From Latrodectus hesperus (lineage: Eukaryota; Arthropoda; Arachnida; Araneae; Theridiidae): a stretch of DNA of 64,000 nt. A model generated the notes under the pieces. It saw only the letters and a list, made by a program, of their open reading frames with translations. It had not been told where the DNA came from and searched no databases. Below, in pieces: positions 56,258 to 64,000 of the stretch (positions within the stretch are counted from its first letter, which is position 1; each line of letters begins with the position of its first letter). The translations under genes were made by a program, and so were the position numbers. The stretch spans positions 124,536,643 through 124,600,642 of the forward strand of contig CM075851.1 in NCBI GenBank assembly GCA_037975125.1, written 5' to 3'.

Positions 56258-56540
56258 CATTCATTTATTGTTGTGTGCCAGCTAGGCTGGCAATATGGGA
56301 TGCGTTGCTCCACTTTTCCAATTGAATCCTATTTTGGTGTGGAGTCCGACTTCCTCAGTACACACATGCCATAGGGACCCGTTTATAGGGTAGGCAACCA
56401 TTCACACCTCATTCATACAAGGAAAGGACAAAGACAGGATAGATAGAGAGCGAAAGTACATCCATACCCGAACCGGAATTCAAACCCAGGACCTCCTTAT
56501 CAGTAGTCAGGCACGCTGACCACTAAACAAGTCGGTCGTA
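56258..56540 (-). mobile_element. SINE-A with tail 2, target duplication and empty site
   Basis: TCATTAATT at 56249-56257 and 56541-56549 flanks the element. Repeat G copy 1 has a single TTCATTAATT at the same place (about 14270), an unoccupied paralogous site. Confidence 0.85.
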
Positions 56541-56699
56541 TCATTAATTAATAAAATTCTAAATTAATGATTGCAATATTCCTAAACAATTTCTTTTAAA
56601 TGTTAAGACTAATACCTTGCTTACGCCATCATTAAAATTTTTCTTTTAATTAGTTTTTTGGTTTTTGTAAACAATTTTTTTTATTTAAAACTTTTTTGA

Positions 56700-58019
56700 A
56701 GATTCTACGCATTATTGCTTAAATTTGCGCATAAAGTTGGCGTTAATTATCACAGTACCAGTGTTATAACTTCTAAAATTATCTTTCACCTTCATTATTT
56801 AACAGTGCATGGAATATTATTTCCTTTGTTGCCACCGTTCAAAAGTCAATTTCGCAAACGATTTTGTAATAAAGAAAACAATATCCGGTTTTTACAAAAG
56901 GGTATTCTTTCACTAATTAAAATATATTGTTTTCTTTGTCATTTTTTCCACCTGACTTAATTTATTCTTATTATAATTCCTATTTTTCCGTATCAATAAA
57001 ATGAATGAAAAGCGACATTGAATGCTGTCATTTTGTTCCATCATTCGCTTTTTCTCTCTAATGTATTCTTTTGTTCCTTTAATGATATGTGGAAAGTTGA
57101 AATCTTCATAACAATCATTGCCGACAATTTCAAATTACGCTGATATGTATTACTTAAAAGCAAGAGTGGGAAACTAAATTCTTTAAAAATTTACAATAGG
57201 GTATCTCTTGATTCTTTGACCCCCAAGAGAGGCGCCAAGATGTGACTAACAAGATGGCTGCTACACAAAGCTATACAAAGATAAGGTTACCAGGTTAACC
57301 AGAAATTAAAGTTCATCTCCAAGATGTAACACCAAACCAAGGGGTACCTGATTTTACATCAAACCTCTAAATTCATGTACAAAAATTCAAACAAATTTAT
57401 TAAAAAATCTGTCATAAATTTGTTAGTTATGCAACAAAAACAGTTCATTGTAATTTACAATGAAAATAAAAATTAATGCCTTTCCGTTTACAGAGGAGAA
57501 ACTAGTAGCATAAATTGGGTTTTATTTTAAATATTTTTTGATCTTTTATTATACCGGAGACAAAGAAACATTATCTCTCTATCAAATCTTCAATACTTAT
57601 ATATTATTATATATTTCATAAAAACGCTAATAGAACGTAATTTAATACAAGTTTTTAAACAGACATTTGTACTTTCTTTCTATTTTTTGAAAACTTTCCT
57701 TATCTATCTCAATGAGTGTAGGGTTAAAACCGCTGTTCTCGTAATAGACTGGTAATCAGTTCGATTACTGATCCTGTCAAAGATTGTCATTGAGAATACC
57801 AACGCATGTTAATTATTTGTAAAATCTATTGACCCTCTACTGATGTGCCGGGAAGTTTAAGGAAGAAAGACAAACTCGATTGTTGACATCGGTACAAAAC
57901 AACCAAATTGGCTTCGTTAAGCGACAGAAATTGGTTATCACAACATTCTAACGTAACCTAAATGAAAGCTTTTTTCTGATATGTAATTGCGTAATTTTAT
58001 TTTGAGCAACAAAGTGAGG
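56700..58019. other. Intergenic, no gene seen
   Basis: AT-rich. An 81-codon plus-strand frame at 56715-56960 has no recognisable feature. A degenerate tRNA-like box lies near 57765. Confidence 0.4.
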
Positions 58020-58265
58020 CACAGGTGCCATATAATCCATCCGGCAAATTGAGATTGGCGATTATTTGGCGGATTTTCTTACGTATCTGGCAACCTTGTT
58101 TTTGTTACGTCATACATATGGAGACCTATAAGAATTATGCAGAAAATTCTATTTTGGTAACCCTAGTATTATGTCATCGCGTTCTTCACAATACGTCATC
58201 TTGGCAACATTTCATCATCGCCAAAAAATTCAGAATTTGAAATCGTAGATTATACGGCACCTGTG
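58020..58265 (+). mobile_element. MITE copy 2, 246 bp
   Basis: The ends CACAGGTGCCATATAATC and GATTATACGGCACCTGTG are inverted with one mismatch over 18 bp. The interior shares TTTGGCGGATTTTCTTACGT and AGACCTATAAGAATTATGCA with copy 1. No target duplication is evident. Confidence 0.8.
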
Positions 58266-59211
58266 TCTAAAAGTGAAGATGAAGTAAATTTTATATTTAA
58301 CAAAGTAAATTTATGATTGATGTTTGGTTTATTTGTACATTTTCTTAGAATTTTTTCCATTACTTCTTGAACAAACCGCGTATATTTAACAAAGAATTCG
58401 TACAGATATGTTTCTATGGAACCCGTTTATTTAATTCTTTCTGAAGAACTTCAAATGATTCTTAATAATTTGGAATGTAAATTAAACACGGCCTTAAGAC
58501 ACTTGGCTAAGATTGAAAAACGGAATAAAAAGTGATATTTCTTATATTAAAATTCAAACTTCACTCATTGGACTGAAAATTTCAGTTTAAGGATATTTTA
58601 CGCAGCAACAAATTTTCATCGAATTGTTAGATATTTTTGACAGCCAATAAAGTAATTATAAATTGAGTTTGTAAGCTACGAATTAGGTGTTAAAAGTTTG
58701 AAACTTGATTTTAAAGCAGTCAAAAGTCATTCATTTGAAAGTCTATTTTCAAAATATTTTCTTCAAATATACAGAATAAAACATTTCGCAAGAACTGAAA
58801 ATTGCGAATGCCAGTTGAAGTCTAAATGATTGGGGGGGAAGAGTATTTTCAGATATTAGATATAAAACAAAGCTGAAATATATATCCAATAAGGATAGGT
58901 TTTTCAAGTTACTTAATTGAATAACATTATTTGAAAATTGTAAAAGCTTAAAATTTTTACTTCAACGAACACAAGTCATCTTTACACTAAACTCAATTTT
59001 ATCTTGCATGGTGTGACTATATACAAATATTATTTAATATTATGACTGTAATCAGATTGCATCGATTCGAGGAGACTAAAATAGTATGCGAAGTATGATA
59101 GAAACATACCTCAATCAAGATAAAGCTGTGCATAACAGCATGCCATTCATTTATGCATTATTTTATATACATTAATCACATTTTATACGATGGTTCCTTT
59201 ATTGCTTTTTT
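58266..59211. other. Intergenic, no gene seen
   Basis: AT-rich sequence without recognised features. Confidence 0.5.
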
Positions 59212-59338
59212 TGTACACATCATGGCTAATTGGACTGAAATCTGTATTTTAAAGTGGATTCTGAACTTCTACAACATACAATAACAAGGTGGGATTCAAA
59301 CCAACGAACTTTTGAACTGAAAACAAGAGTTACTACCA
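59212..59338 (-). mobile_element. SINE-B, diverged
   Basis: GGCTAATTGGACTG, TTTAAAGTGGATTCTGAACT and GGTGGGATTCAAACC keep the order of the intact copy at 2381. Confidence 0.65.
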
Positions 59339-59654
59339 TAAAAAGAAGATTAGTAATTCTCGAGATAATTTCTTATCATTAATTAATTAATCTAAATTAT
59401 AAATAGAGAATTTGTGAATGGACTAATTTAGAGATAGAATTGCTTTTAAAATGTCATAGACATTAAAATTAGTGTACATAAACATTTCATTTTCACCATA
59501 CATGTTTATATATACATAAACTTCATAATAAAATATTATACAAGTTCAATTAGTTGTATTATAAAAATGCAGATGTGTAGGAATTGCAAAACAATGCATC
59601 TATGGTAAAAATAACTTTTATTTTGCAGTTTAAAATAATTGATGTACATGGGGA

Positions 59655-59660
59655 TTTATT
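59655..59660 (-). promoter_or_regulatory. Poly(A) signal candidate for the Bcl-2-like gene
   Basis: AATAAA on the minus strand, about 165 nt after the stop codon. Confidence 0.4.
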
Positions 59661-59822
59661 ATGATGCATTTTAACAAAACGGTATGAAAAATTCCCCCTT
59701 AAGTCGAAAGATAAATGTACACCTAAATATATATTGGGCAATATTAGGTTACAGCAAACGTTGGCGTTAAATATTCAAGATGCAGTTCTTTTAGTATAAG
59801 TTTACAAATATCAAAATTACTT

Positions 59823-60431
59823 CTAGTTCAAAGCGGCTTTCTCCAGTTCTGCCATTTTTGATCGAAAAATAGAACTTCTGGCTGTGATAAGCTCTTTGCA
59901 ACACACTATGAAAGCTGGCCAACTGCCTTGGGTTTCAAATTCGTACTTGAGCTTATTTTCGAAAACAAAGCCAATCCCAATCACAGCATAATCCAAGAAC
60001 TCAGGATGTCCTTGTCGGCATAAGTGCTCGGCCACGTAGATCACGCTGCTGCAGAAGGTAACCAGTTCCAGGAACACGTTCTCGCTGAAGATCTTGTCTG
60101 CTAAGTAGTACACAAATTTTGTGAAATAGCGAGAATCCGCAAGAATGCTAGGCGTGACATGGGAGGTGACTTCACTCAACTGGGTGTCAAAGTAGGCGGT
60201 GATAAGAGACACAGCTCCACCAATGTGAGAAGTAAACGTGGTTTCGAATCTCTCCCTGAAGGCGTGGAAACAGAATGAGGACTTCCACTTGACGCTGAGG
60301 AACTTCATGGTATGCGAAATCATATCTTCAACAAACAAGAAAGTGGACCATAATGTCTGTGAATTTTTCAAGACTCCCAAAGGAATATCTTCGCAGCTTA
60401 TGGACACAGAGTCTGAAATATTGAAGTTCAT
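59823..60431 (-). CDS. Bcl-2-family-like protein, intronless
   Basis: An uninterrupted frame of 202 codons, much longer than chance in this AT-rich DNA. Its first ATG lies just after an in-frame TAA. The protein looks all-helical. Residues around 105-135 (YLADKIFSENVFLELVTF) resemble a BH1 region (xADxLFxxG..W..), though the usual NWGR core is not kept. Around residues 155-180, FVFENKLKYEFETQGSWPAF resembles BH2 with its GGWxAF end. If correct, it would regulate mitochondrial apoptosis by binding BH3 helices. There is no C-terminal membrane anchor (end MAELEKAALN) and BH3/BH4 are not obvious. The lack of introns suggests a retrocopy or an unusual member. The open frame is solid; the family call is moderate. 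Confidence 0.55.
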   Translation of the reverse strand: MNFNISDSVSISCEDIPLGVLKNSQTLWSTFLFVEDMISHTMKFLSVKWKSSFCFHAFRERFETTFTSHIGGAVSLITAYFDTQLSEVTSHVTPSILADSRYFTKFVYYLADKIFSENVFLELVTFCSSVIYVAEHLCRQGHPEFLDYAVIGIGFVFENKLKYEFETQGSWPAFIVCCKELITARSSIFRSKMAELEKAALN

Positions 60432-60535
60432 CTTTTAATCTCATAAATATCAGTTCCGGAAGTAATACAGAATGGCTAAGTTCCTATGAGCATGGAAGAG
60501 CAAACACGCTTATGGGATAAATGAAGTTGTTTTCG

Positions 60536-60543
60536 TGACGTCA
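60536..60543 (-). promoter_or_regulatory. CRE-like palindrome upstream of the Bcl-2-like gene
   Basis: TGACGTCA about 105 nt before the start codon, followed on the plus strand by ATAAAATT. This is the consensus ATF/CREB site; function here is inferred only from position. Confidence 0.3.
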
Positions 60544-60949
60544 TAAAATTTCGATTACGATATCGATTAATTATGTCTGAAAATGAATTGCTTTCGAATC
60601 ATTGAGCAAATGATCATTTTAAGCCAGGTCGGCATACTTGTCACATTTAATTTGTGTAACTTGATGAATATGTGGATAATACGGTAATCTTATCAATAGC
60701 AAAATGCATAATCTATTGTCAGATTTGCTCTTTTCTAAGATGAGATGATAACATGATATAAATCTGACATATTCGAGGCAGTCTCTTTATGCTAAACTCA
60801 GAAAATGTCTTATCGGTTTTCTTAGATCGTATCTTTCAAGAACCTCCAGAGGTCTTACTACTTGGCCGGTTAGAAATCACCTATTGTCCATCATTCTCAA
60901 AATGTCTTGTATAAATTTGCTAGAAGAGACTTGGGCCTGGTTGTTTAGG

Positions 60950-61200
60950 CGTGAGGGTAAATATGCATGTCAAAATTCTGTAAGATCAATTGCTTCTTAA
61001 TGTTATACCACGATCAAATGATGAGGTCGATACCTGAGCTAGCACCCACTCCACGTCACATCAGTGCTGCATCGGGACATTAGAAGGAAAATGTTTAACA
61101 TGTCTATGTCTCTCAGCAAGACGGCTCTTCGGCTGTGTCAGTCATAGAACCCAAAACCTCCCGCTCATGAGAGAAAGCCTTTTCACCCCATGGTCTCCTC
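60950..61200 (-). repeat. SINE-E, diverged, with B-box-like head
   Basis: ATACCACGATCAAATGATGA and ACCTGAGCTAGCACCCACTC match E blocks. A GGGTTCTATGAC box near 61145 on the minus strand may be the polymerase III B box. Confidence 0.5.
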
Positions 61201-61317
61201 CTACCCTTCAACTAGAATGATGTTTTTTACAGTTATTTTGCTATTTGTTATTATACTAGAAATATTATTTTAAAGTATTTTCAAAATAACTATATATAAA
61301 AGGAATGATTTTTATGA

Positions 61318-61318
<1 letters not shown>

Positions 61319-61396
<78 letters not shown>
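61319..61396. repeat. (AT)n microsatellite
   Basis: About 78 bp of AT repeats immediately before a truncated LINE. Confidence 0.95.
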
Positions 61397-61399
<3 letters not shown>

Positions 61400-61935
61400 T
61401 TCAACATCCACTCCACCTCCAGTGGGTCCCCTCGCATGTTGGTCTGCATGGGAATGAAGTAGCCGACGACCTTGCAAAGCCTGCCGCCAGTAATCCTTTA
61501 AACCCAGAAGACTAACACCATCAGAGATCATGGCACTAACACCATCAGAGATCTCTTCCATTACTAAACAACTTACTTCTAAAACCTGGGCTGACCCTCC
61601 TGCTCACCCTTGATACTTCCAAAGACATCCTAGAGCCGCCATAACATTTAAGGGCTCCATAGTACATCAGACGACACTGTCTCGACTTTCTATTGGCCAC
61701 TTGAAGTGTATGATCTTTGAGGACGGTGAAAGAAAATACCCAACATGCCCCAAGTGCGACAATGCTCCGTTTTGCCCGCAAGACATCTTGAAGTGCTTGG
61801 GGTTTTCTCGTGAGGAGGCTGTGAAAAGTCCACATCTGCATTTGGACTTTTTGGCTGTCTTTGATCTCATGGATCTGGTCTAGTGGAACTAGACCAGATG
61901 GGGTTTAGTCCCACCACCCACCATATATATATATT
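61397..61935 (+). pseudogene. LINE 3' fragment: RNase H end and C-terminal finger
   Basis: The translation starts in the RNase H tail (LQWVPSHVGLHGNEVADDLA). It passes a 24-bp tandem duplication at 61510-61556 that breaks the frame, then continues with TFKGSIVHQTTLSRLSIGHL and YPTCPKCDNAPFCPQDILKC. In the last segment the histidine expected in the C-C-H-C finger is missing. It ends FLAVFDLMDLV and a stop. 5' truncated at the (AT)n tract. Confidence 0.75.
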
Positions 61936-62019
61936 GTTAAAACTTCTTTCCATTCTTTTTGCACAAGGTTTATTTTGAAACCCCCTATAGATTACCCTAA
62001 CTGCCAAAGGCAATTTTAA

Positions 62020-62250
62020 CGCCTTTCAGCATTCACTGCGTAAGTTGTCTTTCGGGTGGACTTTTCATAAACAGTAGGCGCGTCACAAGGGAGAAATGTG
62101 GAAAATTCTCAAGCACCCACTTCGACCGACATGTATGCAGATGGAAAAACATATCCATCCCCGTTGTTCAGTGATGACGAGGATTGTTCCCAGGACCTAT
62201 TGTTCCGAAGACCGAGATGCCTAAGTATTAGGCCACGGTGAATCCACGAG
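62020..62250 (-). repeat. SINE-J
   Basis: Blocks AAGGGAGAAATGTGGAAAAT, CATGTATGCAGATGG, CCGTTGTTCAGTGATGACG and the head end AGGCCACGGTGAATCC correspond to the copies at 49.3 and 49.7 kb. Confidence 0.5.
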
Positions 62251-62266
62251 GTCTATGTATATATAT

Positions 62267-62581
62267 TGTGAAAATCAATTACTTAACAGACGAGAACTTT
62301 CGATTTCGTTACGTGCCGATGTAAGAGACACAAGAGGCATAGTGGGAGTGTGTCGGAACGAGAGGAACGGTGTGGTTGTGTAAAAACGAGTGGTAGCGGA
62401 GGTACCTTCCAGGCAATGGAAAATACATGTTTTGAATAATGTAAAAAGAACCATCTAAATTTATGTTTGTGTCTGTAATTAATGTTATGTTTGTTAATGT
62501 AAAATAAATGTATCATAAAAATGAAGATATTTTGGTATTATTGAACGATCCTGAAAACGACAGGTTCGTGGAACCATCACA
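62267..62581 (+). repeat. Probable solo LTR
   Basis: Begins TGTGAAAATCAATT and ends GAACCATCACA, with TATAT on both sides (62262-62266 and 62582-62586), a 5-bp target duplication. An AATAAA lies about 80 bp from the 3' end, as in an R region. No internal retrotransposon sequence follows. The TATAT flank is low complexity, so this is tentative. Confidence 0.5.
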
Positions 62582-62589
62582 TATATAAT

Positions 62590-63184
62590 TTAATCATCAC
62601 CTACATTATGCTGATCTATGTGAAAAGGTGTTAATCTAGTGACTGCGAGGTAGAGAGTTCGATAGCTGACTCAGGCGAAGATGATGCCTAAATGGACTGT
62701 TATATTTTTCTAATAAAATTCCAATTTGCTAAATAAAATTCCAAATTTTGCTAATCATGTTTATCAATTCATCTTAATAATAAATTCAAATTCTAAATAA
62801 GCTTACCTTGAGCAGGTTTTTAATTTCTTTATTAACATGGGACATACTTAAACAGGACAAGACATGGAAAAAGAACAAGACATGGAACAAAAATAACATC
62901 TACTTTGCTGGGCGCAGAATCTTATTCTGTTTGTAACAAAGATATTCGTGCAGTGCGCCCTCTATAGACATATAGTTGCAACATGGACGTTGAGGAATAT
63001 TCGTACGAAATCGAATACCTCATTATCTGACATTAAAATATTCATATAATCGAGGGCTTCTCCGTGATAGTCTGGGTAGAGTACAAGTGTTAGCTTTGCT
63101 GCTTATTATTACATATATAATATATATTTAGCAGTTTGGATAATATGTTTATTTTTCATTTGTTTTGGCACTCTATACGGCCAC
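62590..63184. other. Intergenic, one degenerate tRNA-like box
   Basis: GAGAGTTCGATAGCTGAC near 62655 resembles a B box. Otherwise no feature is seen. Confidence 0.35.
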
Positions 63185-63320
63185 TTTTTGTATACTACAG
63201 CTAATTAGACCACAGAAGTGATAGTTTAAATTTCCCACTTCTATAAGCATCTTTGCTTGATATAGGAATCATACTTATGAGCTTTTAAACTGAAGGTCAA
63301 ATTAACCACCAGTCAACAGA
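63185..63320 (-). repeat. SINE-B relic
   Basis: CAGCTAATTAGACCACAGAA and CTTTTAAACTGAAGGTCAAA are decayed versions of the SINE-B 3' and head regions. Confidence 0.4.
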
Positions 63321-63329
63321 AATATGCAG

Positions 63330-63907
63330 AGGATAATATGTAACGGAAATAACGGAATAGTGAAATGTCTGCAGTGTTGATTTCAAAGCATTTATTTTCT
63401 AAGTGGGACTCGAATTTGTGAACTTCTGAACTATAACTTCAAAGTACTATAAATATTTGATAAACTGGTTTATTTGTTTATTAATTTATTGCAAACAAAA
63501 ATAACTTACACTACCAGTTTTTTTATCTATATTTATATGAATTGTACAAACGTAGAAATGTTATGAATTGATTTTAAGAAAATTCTTTTTTCATTTTTAA
63601 ATTTGAATCAAAATTTTAATACAATTAATACCTCAACGTATAAAAAGTTGTGTGAATCGTTGTTTTATATTTTAAGTAAATGAAAATTGTATGTTAAATT
63701 ATTTGGTAAAGAAGGTTTTATTTTGCAGAAAAAAGATTACAATATGTTACAGACATTATTTATATAAATAAAATTGTTTTAAATTACAAATAAATTTTCG
63801 TGTAAAGCAATTCGAAAAGATATTAAACAGTACACGAAAATAAAACAAAAATAAACTGTTATTAATCACTTTAAAATTCTATCCAGAGAAACAAAAGTTA
63901 ATTATTA
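63330..63907. other. AT-rich, no gene seen
   Basis: No feature was recognised before the element at the window edge. Confidence 0.5.
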
Positions 63908-64000
63908 TCTATATAAATAAAATTCTTTTTGTTTGTTCATTGAAACTTCGTGACGAGTCGCACCGGAAATGACGGAATTGAAGGAAGCTTACATCAGCAT
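63908..64000 (+). mobile_element. Probable Helitron 5' end, cut by the window edge
   Basis: The sequence starts TCTATATAAATAAAATTC at an A/T junction and then becomes GC-richer (CTTCGTGACGAGTCGCACCG). A TCTATATA-type 5' terminus inserted between A and T is characteristic of arthropod Helitrons. The rest lies outside the window, so the call rests on about 90 bp. Confidence 0.45.

Larger units (their letters stand above)
55401..56700 (+). repeat. Repeat G copy 3, with MITE and SINE insertions
   Basis: The first 207 bp are the right copy of the LINE target duplication. Repeat G proper starts about 55510. It shares AAATATCCATGATGTCAGAT, TTCGAGCGGCAGCAAACAAG and TATATAAAGACCAAAGTAT with copies 1 and 2. 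The 3' part (56020-56257, then 56541-56700) follows copy 1 closely, apart from the insertions. Confidence 0.7.

Overview
The window is AT-rich, intron-rich eukaryotic DNA crowded with transposable elements. It contains tRNA-derived SINEs, Tc1/mariner, Tigger, piggyBac and hAT DNA transposons, RNase H-bearing LINEs, a solo LTR and a probable Helitron end. I infer an arthropod, most likely a spider or other chelicerate. That rests on the style of the elements; no marker gene proves the species.

The main host locus is a seven-exon minus-strand gene that I assembled from splice signals. It runs from a TATA box near 48.39 kb to a poly(A) signal at 15.67 kb, about 32.7 kb, yet encodes only a 192-residue acidic secreted protein. 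Exon 1 carries the signal peptide. Exons 2 to 7 carry exactly one cysteine each. The internal exons 3 to 6 (66, 33, 165 and 42 nt) are all read in phase 0. I do not recognise the family. A second likely host gene is an uninterrupted 202-codon minus-strand reading frame at 59.8-60.4 kb that resembles the Bcl-2 family.

Nearly everything else is mobile DNA. SINE and repeat names here are my own. SINE-A has one tRNA-like head and body joined to either of two unrelated tails, and both switch at the same base. SINE-B, C, D, E, F, I and J are further families; B, C, D, F and I have recognisable tRNA-like promoter boxes, E and J weaker ones. Repeat G is an unclassified family of at least 0.6 kb with three copies.

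Layout: 0-2 kb, a Tc1 element split by a chimeric SINE. 2-7.7 kb, SINEs in AT-rich DNA. 7.7-12.4 kb, a Tc1 relic, a decayed LINE and a SINE. 13.8-15.2 kb, repeat G and a tRNA-Ser-like SINE. 15.7-48.4 kb, the secreted-protein gene with introns full of Tc1, LINE, Tigger, piggyBac, mariner, hAT, minisatellites and several unclassified inverted-repeat elements. 48.4-53.6 kb, SINEs and a deleted mariner. 53.6-56.7 kb, repeat G copy 3, split by a LINE with a target duplication of about 210 bp, a MITE and a SINE. 58-64 kb, a second MITE copy, the Bcl-2-like gene, a LINE end, a solo LTR and a probable Helitron 5' end at the edge.

No functional tRNA, rRNA, CRISPR array, operon or prokaryotic signal was seen. 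All boundaries and alignments were read by eye.
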